From Conchocele bisecta (Eukaryota > Mollusca > Bivalvia > Lucinida > Thyasiridae): a stretch of DNA of 64,000 nt. A model generated the notes under the pieces. It was not told where the DNA came from, made no database searches, and saw only the letters and a list, made by a program, of their open reading frames with translations. The first letter of the stretch is position 1. The number at the start of each line of letters is the position of its first letter. A program made the translations under genes and the position numbers. The stretch spans positions 39,280,242-39,344,241 of the forward strand of contig CM055277.1 of the NCBI GenBank assembly GCA_029237695.1, read 5' to 3'. Shown here one piece after another: positions 23,479 to 36,100 of this stretch.

Positions 23479-24833
23479 GGGCTGTTCCAGTAAAACATAC
23501 ATGGGAGGGGGGGACACCACTTTTAGATTTGGGTAGCCTACCATAGATGCGAATTAGTAGCTTTGGCACCCACCCATAGATGTGCCTTTACCTTGAAAAC
23601 ACCGACCCATAGATGTGATTTAATTGGTTGTGAAAACAACCACCCATAGATGTGATTTAATTATAGTGATTTACGAGTCTCCGTTGTTTATGAAATCCAA
23701 AAATCAGTTCACATGCATATGAGTGGTGCGTAATGACAGAATGTCCCCCGACCCCGAGGCATTTATCAATTTAGATTATCATTTCATGTGGATGGGGCGG
23801 GGACTGGGAATTTAACTTCTTTATAGAACTAGGAAAGAGGGGGGGGGGGGGGGGGGGTTGGCGTAAAATAGACGAGTTGTTGCAGTCTCTGGAATTTTTG
23901 GCAGAGTGTCCCCTAAGCCAGAGGCTTAACTTTATACAAAGGGGGGGGGGGGGGGGGGGGGGGGGTGGATGCAAAATATCTTCCCTGATCAGCGGCAGAG
24001 TATGCAAAAGAGACTCAAACTTTACAGGTCCTGGTGAACACAATATTTTTGCCAGCCCGAATGAAATTTTAGGACACACGAAAACCGACCAAGAAAATAA
24101 AAAATAAAAAATATCAAAGAAAGTTTATACTTTTACAAGCACTTTAGGTTATTTTCCAATATTTCATTTTACCTGTCGGAACCGACGTATTTCGCATACT
24201 CTGCTGATCGTACACACAAAGAAAAATTTCGCGGGAGACATTATTCAGATTAATAACCAAAGCCTCGCCGAATATAGGGGCATGCCGAATACCGGTATAT
24301 CGACCATACGACGCAGTTTTCCCAATTTTAAACTCACGGGCCCCATTCCCAAAATACTAAACACTGTTATAGGCAAGCCGCTGCTGATTTACCCAATATG
24401 TTGCACACTAATTCATTCTGCTCGTTGCCGAGCCAGGCAATCAGTTGTTCGGTGTTTCTTGAAGCATTAACCAGGCTCGCCATTTTATTGTTGTTGTTGT
24501 TGGTTGATGCGAGATCCGTGCGCTGATATTTCACTCCTCCCGGAAAAAACGACGCATTTCCGTGATTTTTTTTTGCACAATTTAATGCGGCATCTCGATT
24601 TCGATAGCGAATAGCGATTTGAAAGAATGACGACGTTTAATACCAGAAGGCATGCTACAAATCACCCATAGATGTGATTTTAGTGTGAGAACCCCCACCC
24701 CACCCACCCATAGATGTGATTTTAGTTGGATCTCACCCACCCATAGATGCAATTTTTAGGCACAGACACCCTGGCATGTATTTTCTTTTTTCTGCCGTCC
24801 CCGGGTGCCGTGTATGTTTAACTGGAACAGCCC
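23479..24833. mobile_element. PIF/Harbinger-like non-autonomous DNA element
   Basis: The ends are GGGCTGTTCCAG and CTGGAACAGCCC, extended inward by TTAAACATAC-like sequence. TAA flanks both sides (23476-23478 and 24834-24836). A 3-bp TWA duplication with GG/CC-ended TIRs is the PIF/Harbinger pattern. Subterminal repeats of CACCCATAGATGTGATTT occur about four times at 23550-23660 and three times at 24660-24750. Two very long G-runs lie inside. No transposase or MYB-like frame is present. Confidence 0.75.
23839..23965 (+). repeat. Two long poly-G runs (19 and 25 G)
   Basis: G runs at 23839-23857 and 23941-23965, about 80 bases apart on the same strand. They can form G-quadruplex and are prone to length error. 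The poly-Pro open frame on the other strand is an artefact of them. Confidence 0.8.
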
Positions 24834-24956
24834 TAAGTAAATTTTCAATTTTATATCAGTACATGTATTTTTACTACTCAATTTTAAAATAAATGCGTAT
24901 TTTCGCATTGCTGTGAGTATTTTGTACTCCCACTGATAATCAATGCGTATTTTGCT

Positions 24957-25680
24957 AAAACTAGATTGGTCAGTAAGCGAGGCTTACGGAATACCCCCTG
25001 CGTCGGCCCAGGTACCCCTAAATATGTAAACAAAATCCAAGTGTGTGAGCTTGTGACCTTGACTCTGGGCTTAGCGGGGGCGGTACAAACGTGAATTTGT
25101 CACAGGGTGGTAGAGGTCCATTGGAGCAATGTGTGTGTGAAATGTGAAGCAGATCCGAGCAAGGAAATAGAAGTTAGAACCAATTTTTCTCATGTTAAGT
25201 TTTGCAAAGAGACTTTAAGTGTGTGACCTGGACCCCTCGAGATCAGCGGGGATTTGTCACAGCATGATAGTAGAGCCTTAGAGGAATGCATGTATGAAAT
25301 ATTAAGAATTTTTGATGAAAGAAATAGAAGTTATAACATATTTCTCTGATGTTAAGTATTGTAAAGAGACTAAGCCTTTGACCTTGGGATCGGAGGGGGC
25401 TGTACGGTCGTGGATTTGCCACAGCATGATAATACAACCTTGAAGGAATGCACGAGTGAAATGTTAAGAATTTTCAAAGAAGGAAATAGAAGTTCTAACT
25501 TATTTCTCTGATGTTATGTTTTGTAAAGAGACTAAGCATTTAACGTTGACCTTGGGAGCAGCGTGGGTTGGACGGTCGTGGATTTGGCACAGCATGGTTT
25601 TAGAGCCTTATAAATAGACGTTATAACATATTTCTCTGATGTTCAGTTTAGTGACGGACGGACAACCTGATTCCAGTATA
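24957..25680 (+). repeat. Tandem-core element with about 155-bp units
   Basis: The head AACTAGATTGGTCAGTAAGC is shared with 18174. About four core units follow with GTGGATTTG(C)CACAGCATG, GAAATAGAAGTTATAACATA and TTTCTCTGATGTTA. The tail has AGTGACGGACGGACAACC. It has the same plan as the elements at 27623 and 28806. Confidence 0.7.
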
Positions 25681-25735
25681 ATAAGTGCGTAAAATATGCC
25701 AATACGCACCTTATCTGGAGCCCTGAACAGTGGAA

Positions 25736-26722
25736 GAAGGGGGCTAAGTCCCCTTATGGACTAAATTATTTCGCTCCTTCAGACCCCTTCAATTGAATAC
25801 AAGATGGAGAGACAATGGTACAATGAGACACACCTACCACTACTGCAACGAAGTGTGTCGGACATATAAAAGCAATTAAAAGAACATTAACTGAGGTTTT
25901 GACACAAAATTCGTATTTAAAAATACTGCAAGCTACAACAAGTGAGCAGAGGCTCACGGATACCCACGGCCGCCACCTGAACTGACAAACAAAAATGTTA
26001 ACTAAAATCTTACGGACGGACGAAAATACGAAAACTATATACCCCTCGACATACTTCGTATGCCGAAGTCAAATTTCTTTCGACCAAATAAAGAACCTGT
26101 GCACCACTCACATGCAGACAGATCTAATGTAGACAGGCAGAACAAATTTGATTCACAGATCGACTGCTATGCAGCCAAACTATAACTGATGGTGTGCGTC
26201 ACCAGGGATTAGGCTGCCGTGTACCGAGGGGTCCCTTCCCAAACACTAGCGGACCTATTTCTTCCTTCCCGAAAATCAATTCCCCATGTATTTTGTGGTG
26301 TGTCATATCACAGAATTGTGTATTTGAAAATATCGTGTGATATACATGTAACATTTGGGATAGCAAATTTTCCAATTTAGTTTGCGATTTATGCACACTT
26401 TTTCTCCAAAAATAGTTACAAACAACCCAAACAATCACCAAATGAGACAAATTGTGTGATTTTGTACCCAAGAAGATATGCGATTTTTCATGATATGATA
26501 TTTTCTGTACATGACATCGGAAGCTGGCAAACAATTTTCGAGCAACTTTGACGTGATTTACCGTAAATTTAATAACTTTTGTAAATATATTTCATGAGAT
26601 ACATGTATCACACATCTTCTTTAATAGGTAAAAAACCACGTGGCTTGTCTCATTATCTCACATGGCGAGCATAATCCCTGATCACACAATGATAACTTAG
26701 TTAAAATCACCAGCTAAACTGT
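25736..26722. other. Downstream flank of the TLCD-like gene
   Basis: 25937-26065 is a tandem-core head plus tail without core (GGCCGCCACCTGAACTGAC, TTACGGACGGACGAAAATAC, ACTATATACCCCTCGACATA). The rest up to the stop codon presumably holds the 3' UTR of the TLCD-like gene, but no clear polyadenylation signal was found on the minus strand. Confidence 0.45.
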
Positions 26723-27166
26723 TTAATTAGATTTTATATGGCTATACTGAATGTTGTTATTCCCGTTCGTAACAGGCTTGCCGTCAGTCGACTTGTTAAC
26801 ATTCGGCTTCCGTTTCCATCCGCGTAGCACGTCGTTGCGCAGTAGGCGCCAGAACAATATGGGGTTTATGCCGTTCATAACGATCATCGAGCCCACCAGA
26901 CAGAAGAAGTAGAGCTTGGGCACATTATCGTACTCAATAAACATGCCGAACGTGATTTTACCCGTCGAGTAACCGCGGCAGAAAAAGAAAGTTGTGAGAT
27001 TCAGGTATACGACCACACGGTATAGGGTGTTGTCGTACGAGACGTGCATCATCTGCATCAGTTTGCGGGAGTGCAGGAAGAAGCTGTTGATCTCGGCCAT
27101 CAGGGCGAGCACGTTGTAGCCGATACACATCTTACAGTGGAAGTTGTACCAGAAGTTCGAGCCCAC
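26723..27166 (-). CDS. TLCD-like gene, exon 4 (terminal, stop codon)
   Basis: The last exon codes residues 132-278 and the stop. The acceptor is GTGCTGGCAG before GTGGGC. It carries LMAEINSFFLHSRKL, a membrane segment ending in CRGYSTG, a final helix ending in FWRLLRNDVL, and a hydrophilic tail rich in Asn, Lys and Ser. The open frame runs six codons upstream of the acceptor (starting MSLCWQ), but those codons are intronic because the splice phase and family alignment both start at Val132. Confidence 0.92.
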   Translation of the reverse strand: MGSNFWYNFHCKMCIGYNVLALMAEINSFFLHSRKLMQMMHVSYDNTLYRVVVYLNLTTFFFCRGYSTGKITFGMFIEYDNVPKLYFFCLVGSMIVMNGINPILFWRLLRNDVLRGWKRKPNVNKSTDGKPVTNGNNNIQYSHIKSN

Positions 27167-30100
27167 CTGCCAGCACAGAGACATTACACGTTAACACACT
27201 ACATACAGATGATACACTTTTGTAACAAATTATTTCTTAATTTCAAATTATTTCTTTATTTTTCATCAGAAGTGTATGTTGAGATAACAATTTGGCTTCA
27301 AATGAGTGGTCGCAACACATATTTTTGATAAGAAATGAGAAAAGAATTTGCCATTCTCACGAGAGATGATCTCGTTCCAATGACACCCTATTTCGTGGGA
27401 ACGAGATGCTACCGGTATGTCATGGGAACAAGACAGAAAATAATTTGTGCATGTCCCTTTAAGCTGGCGTAGATACATGCAACCACATTTTCATTGTTGG
27501 CAAAATTAAATGTTGGTCGATCGTTGTGTTTTTTTCTAATAATTTCCATTTTTCTCAACAAAAACCTTGTGTGACAACACTTCAGAATTTAAAGTGCTGC
27601 CAAACCACGTTTTTATTGAGAACTAGAAATGTGGCCTTTCTCAAACGAATGCCCCCGCTGGCAGCCAAAGAAAACTAGGCACATTTGAAAAACACAGAGG
27701 GCCAGGGAAGCGTGTATTTGTCACAGCATGAAAGCAGACCATCAGAGCAACGGGAGTGTGAGATATCAAGCAGATCTATGCAAGGAAACAGACAGTATAA
27801 GACACTTACCAGAGTTTTGAACGCACAGATTATGTGACCTTGACTCTGGGCTTACCGGGGGCAGGACGATCCAAGATTTTTCACAGGGTGGTTACCAGTA
27901 GAGGACCATTAGAGCAATGCGTGTGTGAAATATCAAGCAGATCCGTGCAAGGAAACAGAAATTACCGTTACAAGACATTTACCCGAGCTTCAAGGTTTCG
28001 AACACACAAAGTATGTGACCTTGACTCTGGGCTTAGAGGCGTGTGTGAAATATCAAGCAGACCCAATCAAGGAAACAGACATTATAAGACGTTTACCAGA
28101 GCGTTATGGTTTCGAATGCACCAAGTACATGACCTTGACCCTGTGCGTAGCGGGGGCGGGACGATCGTTGATATGTCACAGGGCGGTAGAGGACCATTAG
28201 AGCAATGTGTATGTGAAATATCAAGCAGATCCGTGTAAGGTAACAGAAATTATAAGAAATTTACCCAAGCGTTAAGGTTTCGGAACGTACGGACACCGGT
28301 AACACTATATGCCCCGCTCACCATTCGGCGGCGGAGGCATAAAAAGACAAAATATGAAACAACAACAGCCAATTTTTTCCCCACACTCTAAGGGTTAAGC
28401 TTGTGTTGTTCAATATAGATAATACTTACAGCTATATGGTGTACTGTCACCTCCCAGTTGTTGAGCAGTTTCTTGTTGTACGCCATGTCAATGAAGTCGT
28501 AAACAAAGTAACCTGAAACAGCAACCGGCATGTGTCATTGATGTCATTCAGCCAATACCGTGTGACACGTCATGAAATTGGAAAATAGTATGGTAATGTC
28601 AGAGCTCCAGATATGGTGCGTATTTGCGTAAATACCCAAATAAAATTGCCAAAAACCCAATTGAAACAGAAGCAAAGCAAAAAGCAATGAAAAATGTGTG
28701 GTATCTTTATCATGCTACAGAAAACAATAAACAGACCACAAATATAGCATATATTCTTATTTTTCCATGAAAACACATCTTGGTATTTCATTAGAATTGT
28801 CTCCAAGGAATTTTTGGAAGCTAAGTTTTAGGAGTTATATGGCAAAATTCTAAGTAAAAAAGGGGGAGATAATCCATTATCGGCGGGTTGAATCAAAATA
28901 AACTTTGCTAGTACGGTTTAAAAGTTTTGAGTTACAAGGCAAAATTGGAAAATTCTCAGTCGAAATGGGGAGATAATCCATGACCCGGGGCGCGAATCGA
29001 AATAAACTTTGCGCACTCTACTCATCATAAGGAAACTGGATACCAAGTTTCAGGTGTGTAGCTATTAGGGTTTACAAGTTTTAGGTGTTACAAGCCAAAA
29101 TTAGAAAAATTCTAAGTCGAAAGGGGGGAGATAATCCATGACATGGGGGTCGAATACAATCTTTGTGCATCTACTCGTCATAAGGAAGCTACATATCAAG
29201 TTTCAGGTCTGTAGCTAGTACGGATTAACAGTTTTACGAGTTCCAAGATTGGTGTCGGACGAGATGGACGGGCCGGACAAGGGTAACACTAAATGCCCCC
29301 TCCACTATCGTGGTGGGGCATAAAAAGACACAAAATCTGAAATTGTCCCCTTGAATCCGAGACCTAAGCACACTGAATTCATTCCAGGTTTTATGGCACA
29401 TGTGTAAGATAACGTTTGTGAAACGGTTTACAGCATGAAGGTTTGCATGTGACAAAAAGTTGTGTATAGTTGCCCATGGTATGGTTGCCCTAGCTACAAA
29501 CATTTGCCTCCTTGTGAGAGGTATCGTCGCTGGGTAGCAATTTTGTTCCATGGTTGTCGACGCACTTACATGTAGGGCCCCTAATTGTACGCACATATGC
29601 TCAGTAGCGTGGGCAATTGTATTAATGTAGCAGGATGTACCATTACTAAATAATGCATATGTGCAATATGAAGATATTAGCTGAAGGGAAACAGAAATTA
29701 TAGGTGATTTAAGAAACTGTTGCAAAAACTTTCAAATAAATAAACAGACAGACGGACGGACGTACATGTACAATCAGTAGGGAGGGTATTTTTTATTAAT
29801 GTGGTAGAATGTATCGTTACTAAGTAATGCATGTGTGCAATATGAAGGTATTAGCTGAAAGCAAACAGAAATTATAGGTGTTACAAAAACTTTCAAATAA
29901 ATAAACAGACAGACAGATGGATGGACGTACGATCAGTAGCGAGGGTAATTGTATTAATGTGGAATAATGTATAGTTACTAAGTAATGCATGTGTGCAAAA
30001 TGAAGATATTAGGTGAAGGCAAACAGAAACTAGAAATGGACGCTTGTCGACAAGCGCATGTGTATCCCCCTCCCCAGATACACAAGTAGTTTGAAAAAAG

Positions 30101-33100
30101 GGTGATCGAGTTATGCTCCGGAGACAAAATCGGTGACGGACAAAGGGAGATAACTAAACAATTAGTGATGCAAGAGTTGTCAATCTTGCGCGACACACCT
30201 TTAGGGTCTATGCATGTGTGAAGCTACTGGAGTGCAGAATTATTTGTTAATAGTCCTATATTTATGTACATATATCTGCACAGGTGCACATAATGCCACA
30301 ATATTTTCAACACAGTTGACGGAAATGTAATATAGAATGTAAATAAAAAAAATAATGCTCGCTACTGGAGCCGAGAATTTTTTTTAATAGTCCTATATTT
30401 ATCTACATATATCTGCACAGGTCCACATACTGCCACAATATTGTCAACACAGTTTAGGTAAATGTAATAATTTAGCTGTATAAATTACCTGTAATAAGTT
30501 AGTGGTCAGTTAAAAAATTTAAAAAGAATGTAAAAAAAAAAATTAAAAAAAAAAAAGTTGAAAAATAAAAAATAATAATACTTGCTACTGGAGCCCAGAA
30601 TTTTTTTTTTAATAGTCCTATATTTATCTACATATATCTGCACAGGTCCACATAATGCCACAATATTTTCAACACAGTTTACAGAAATGTAATATACAAT
30701 TTTTTTTTTTTGTTAAATAATGCTCGCTACTGGAGCCCAGAATTTTTGTTAATAGTCCTATATTTATCTGCATATATCTGCACAGGTCCACATACTGCCA
30801 CAATATTGTCAACGCAGTTTATGGAAATGTAATAATGTACCTGTATAAATTACCTGTAATAAGTTAGTGGTCAGTTAAAAAATTGAAAAAGAATGTAAAA
30901 AAAAAAAATGGAAAAAAAAATTAAATTAAAAAAAAGAAAAAGAATAATGCTCCCTACTGGAGCCCAGAATGTTTTTTAATAGTCCTATATTTATCTACAT
31001 ATCATATATACACAGGTCCACATATTCCCACAATATTTTCAACACAGTTTACGGAAATGTAATATAATCATTTACCTGTATAAATTACCTGTAAAAAGTT
31101 TAAAAATAATAATGCTTGCTACTGGAGCACAGAAATGTTTTTTAATAGTCCTATATTTATCTACATATATCTGCACAGGTCCACATAATGCCACAATATT
31201 TTCAACACAGTTTACGGAAATGTAATATAATCATTTACCTGTATAAATTACCTGTAAGTGGTCAGTGGTCAGTTGCACATGCTAGCACATGCACAGGTGA
31301 ATAGTCTGTATAAAGCACTTACGACCTTATGCTACTAGACAAAAATTGAAAAATAATTTGAAAAAAAAAATGAAAAAAAAAAAAAAAAAAGAAAAAAGGA
31401 AAAAAAAAAGGAAAAAAAAAAGTTTAAAAATAATAATGCTTGCTATTGGAGACCAGATTTTTTTTTAATAGTCCTATATTTATCTACAAAAATCTGCACA
31501 GGTCCACATAATGCCACAATATTTTCAACACAGTACCCAATGTAGTGATTTACCTGTATAAATTACCTGGTCAGCAGTGGTCAAGCACTGGACATCTGCA
31601 CATGCTAGCACATGCTAGCCCATGCTAGCACATGGTTCTCCCAGTTTCTTTTGTTCTGTCTACAGGTAAGGTGTACAGAGCACACGAGAAAAGGTGTACA
31701 GAGCACACGAGAAAAGGTGTACAGAGCAGACGAGAAAACAGGTCTTCATGCATTATTGTCCAGTTTGTAGAGTGCGCAAAACAAAAAAGGGAGATAACTC
31801 AAAAATTAGCTAGGCAAGAGTTGTCATTCTTGTGCGCGACACACCTCCGGGTCGTGGTCTATGCATGTGTGAAGTTTCATGAAAATATTCCAAAGGGTGG
31901 TCGAGTTATGCTCCGGACAGGAAATCAGTGAGCGAAAACAAAAAAGGGAGATAACTCAAAAATTAGCTATGCAAGAGTTGTCATTCTTGTGCACGACACA
32001 CCTTCGGTTCGTGGTCTAATTGAAGTGTGTTAAGTTTCATAAAAATATTCCAAAGGGTGGTCGAGTTATGGTCAAATCAGTGCGCAAAACAAAAAAGGGA
32101 GATAACTCAAAAATTAGCTCATGCAAGAGTTGTCATTCTTGTGCGCGACACACCTTCGGGTCGTGGTCTATGCATGTGTAAAGTTTCATGAAAATATTCC
32201 AAAGGGTGGTGGAGTTATGCTCCGGACACGAAATCACTGCGAGAAACAAAACAGGGAGATAACTCAAAAATTGGCTATGCAAGAGTTGTCATTCTTGCGC
32301 GCGACACACCTTCGGGTCGTGATCTATGCATGTGTGAAGTTTCATGAAAATATTCCAAAGGGTGTTCGAGTTATGCTCCGGACAAGAAGTGTCTGCGGCG
32401 GACGCGGCGCGCTGTCAAATCCATAGTATCCCCCGACGGAGTCCGGGGGATACAATTATAGGTGATTTGAGACCGTTACAAAAACTTTCAAAAAATAAAC
32501 AGACGGACAGGACGAAACCGGTGTACTCTTCACCGAGTATACTATTTGTATGAAGTTGATAAATTAATGACTTTAATATGAGCGAAACACATGTAAATAA
32601 CAACCATTATGAATGTAATAAGTAACTTTCATCACTTTTATTATTTGATTTAGTGGGGTTTATATCCGACAAGGCCATATACAGACAGGAATGCCGGGAA
32701 TGCATCTGTATCAGACTGTGCATCCGATCTGGACCGACGTTGGTTGCAAAACCCATAAACCCCACTTCTCCAGTCACATCCACATGTGATTGAGCCAGTC
32801 ATGCAGATCAGGGAGAAGTTTTTACAATAATTTGCGGAAATATTATTACTTCAGTGAGTTGAACAGAAATTTCTGATTTTATAAGTATATATGAAACACT
32901 TCTCACTCAATTCAAAATAGGGAAAGAAGTGGCACTACATGTATTTAGGTAGACAAAATTGCCCAACTCGCCCTGTCACTTGATCGACCATGGTCTGACT
33001 AGCTGTAAGAGTAGACATACCGGTGGAGAAGGCGATCATGAGATAGGTGAAGTAGTTGATGTGGTGCACCAGATCCTCGAACATCTCCGGGTACAGCACG

Positions 33101-36100
33101 AGGCTGAAACAGTAAAAGTTATTGAGTTTAGCGTCCCAGCAACAGCTATGCTTATAGAGAATAGTAGGTTAGTGTCGTGAATGGGAAAAAATATCTGGCA
33201 AGGCTCAGGAAAAGGGATGGACGAGGCTCTGCCGAGCACATCCCGTTTCTGTGCCGCTGTAACCTACTATTCTATTTATCCCGTCAACATAACAAATAGC
33301 TTTCAAATGCAAAAAAATAACCCCAGCCGCATCTCCAAATTGTATTGACAGGATATCAAAAATGTTTCACGGCACCGTGTTTCACGGCACATACTCACTG
33401 TGTTGACGGGATAAATATATTTACACTGTCCTTACATTCATAATGGAAATGCCCATTCAGCGTATTGCGCTTATATCCCAGTACATTATATTAGCCCGTG
33501 ACGTCCCGCGATGTTGATTCGTTTAAGCTGTTTTGACGTCATTAAAATAAATGACGTTAATAATTGTTGTCAATAACATCACGCTATTGACTGGCAACGT
33601 TGCTGTTCAAGCAATTGCGACAAATTGACGTAAAACAAGATTAGTCTTAATTTTAACGCCATATTTGCATATTTACATTTTTTAATCTATCAGAAAATGC
33701 AGTGTACTGTAAATATAAGTAATAAAATCATGGGCTGGTCCTTCGGACTTTAAACAGACCAAATGTATTTTACACTGCAGTAAACGCAATAGCCCATGGT
33801 TTTATTCCTTAAGTGGAGACAGGAACTCGGTTTCAAGTCCCATCAGACAGACCAGTGGGATGAACAGCCAGAAGGTGGCCGGATTAGCTCAGTAGGTAGA
33901 GAGTCGGACTGGATCGAGATACACAGGGTTCGATTCCCACCTTGACCCGCTGCGAATGGCCGATTCGGCGTGTCCTTGGACAAGACAACTTCGTGCTAGC
34001 CTAGTCCTATCGGATGGGGACTTAAATAGTCGGTGCGGACATGCAAGGTTATCGAGCCAGTGCCGTCGTTAAATCAAAGCATTTATTTATTACCAGCCTG
34101 AAACACAGACACAATACCAGTAAATTATAGTGATTAATTCTGTGTTTCGTATCCTTACAAGTTACATACCAGTGATGATTTACATGTATAATAATGAACG
34201 GTCAAGTATGTCCATTGACTGGAGAGCCAATTAATGTTGGGGTCAATACATAGTGCAACCTCTCTACAACAGTCCGAGTCACCGATGGGAAGACACAAAA
34301 CTAGCTGTTGTAAATGTAGAGGTACATGCTTTAGGAGGTTAAATATAGACAAATTGCCATTTGGGACATAAAATATCAGCTGTTGCAGAGAGGGTGTTGT
34401 TGTACAGAGGTGGGCGTTCGCAGAGGTTCGACTGTACTTTGACCAGTACAGGAAGTGCCTAATATATAATACAGAGCTCCAGGTAAGGTACGTATTGGCG
34501 TATTTTACGCACTTATCTTAGCAGAATATGCATTGATTTAATCATTATCAAAAGTGGGAGTACAAAATACTCACAACAATGTGAAAATACGCATTGATTT
34601 TCAAATAGAGTATTGAAAATACTGTAATAAAGTTGAACATTTACTTAGTTGAGCTGCGAAAAGCGAACAGTGTTTGCAGCTCAAATAATTTTTAAATTTG
34701 TTTTATTCTTTAATTTCTTTATCATTTGTTCCATATTTAATTAGGAACAAAATCAATAATACACTTTTAAAAGTAAAATATGCATTGAATAAAATTTGAA
34801 ATACGGGGGCATAATACTTTTTAGATACAAAACTTATCTGGAGCTCTGTAATACACGTACATGTATGAAACCACTTAGCCCCTAAACGAGCTATTGCCTT
34901 GTATATGAACTGGGGAGTACACAAAACCACCAACACCCAATAGTAATACACATAAATTACAAAGTCAGGATTTCACATGAAAGTGGCTGTGTCTCAGATG
35001 GTACATGTACCTCCGAATAAGCATTCACAAAAACAGTTGAGATATATCAATGGATATTATATGAATACAGTCGCATCTTGTTCTTGGTCATAAACATGGG
35101 TTTGTCGGCTCATTATCACATTTGAATGGCATCATTCGATATCGTAAACAGCAAGTCTAGGAAAGTCCATGCTAAATTTAAGTTGATTGTATTGTACCTG
35201 GAACAAGAGTGCCGTAAGTCACAAAATACGCCCGTTGAATATAGGCCAGACAGCGAAGATGCAGAAATGTGAAGCTGTCACCAAGGCAAGAAACATTAAT
35301 GAGAATTTGAAACTGTATAGCATTATTTCTTTATCTCGAAGACGTGTGTATAGTTTCAGATCGATCGGAACGGATTCAGAGGAGTTGGTGTAAATTTTTT
35401 TTTATAGAATTGTATACAAAAATGTAGAAAAAAGGTGATATTTTTGTTAAAAAATATTTTTTCAGCATAACAACACCAAGGTGCACATCTTCAATATGTG
35501 TAGAAGACGTGTGTATAGTTTCAGATCGATCGACTGAACGGTTTCAGAGGAGTTTACCGTATATATAGCTAACTTAAAAAGGCGATATTATTGTTAAAAA
35601 ATGTACACAAACTCTGTACCGTATATATAATTGCATAGAAAAGTGTAGAAAATTGGCTAAGTTAAAAAGGCAATATTTTTGTTAAAAAAAATTTTTACGG
35701 CATAAAACACCAAGGTGCACATCTTCAATATGTGTAGAAGACATGTGTATAGTTTCAGATCGATCGACTGAACGGTTTCGGAGGAGTAATGTGTACACAA
35801 ACTCTGTACCATATATATAATTCTATTGAAAAATGTAGAAAAAATGGCTAAGTTAAAAAGGCGATATTTTTGTTAAAAAATATTTGTTTGGCATAAAAAC
35901 ACCAAGGTGCACATCTTCAATATGTGTAGAAGACGAGTGTATAGTTTTAGATCGATCGACTGAAAGGTTTCAGAGGAGTTGTGTACACAAACTATGCACT
36001 TTTTCTGTCAGCCGCCCGCCCGCCCCGCGGTAAAACATAATACTACCGTTTTTTAAAAACGGTCGTATAAAAACCCAATAGTAGACTAGTGATGCAATTC

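Larger units (their letters stand above)
23306..25735. mobile_element. GAGCTCCAGATAA-family element split by two nested insertions
   Basis: The left end CAGAGCTCCAGATAAC at 23306 and the right end CACCTTATCTGGAGCC at about 25710-25727 belong to the family seen whole at 34472-34848. Intervening family sequence survives at 23320-23475 and 24837-24960 (AAATGCGTATTTTCGCATTG). Between lie the TAA-flanked element 23479-24833 and the tandem-core element 24957-25680. Confidence 0.68.

Noticed and set aside
23771..24079. Poly-proline / poly-glycine open frames
   Set aside because: They are products of the two long G runs within a DNA transposon.
29234..29725. 163-residue minus-strand open frame
   Set aside because: It spans the tail of one tandem-core element and the head of another; no recognisable domain and no exon borders.
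33872..33945. Possible tRNA gene
   Set aside because: A and B boxes are present, but the arms do not fold into a cloverleaf, and it continues into a SINE core and tail. The same holds for 45651 and 22802.
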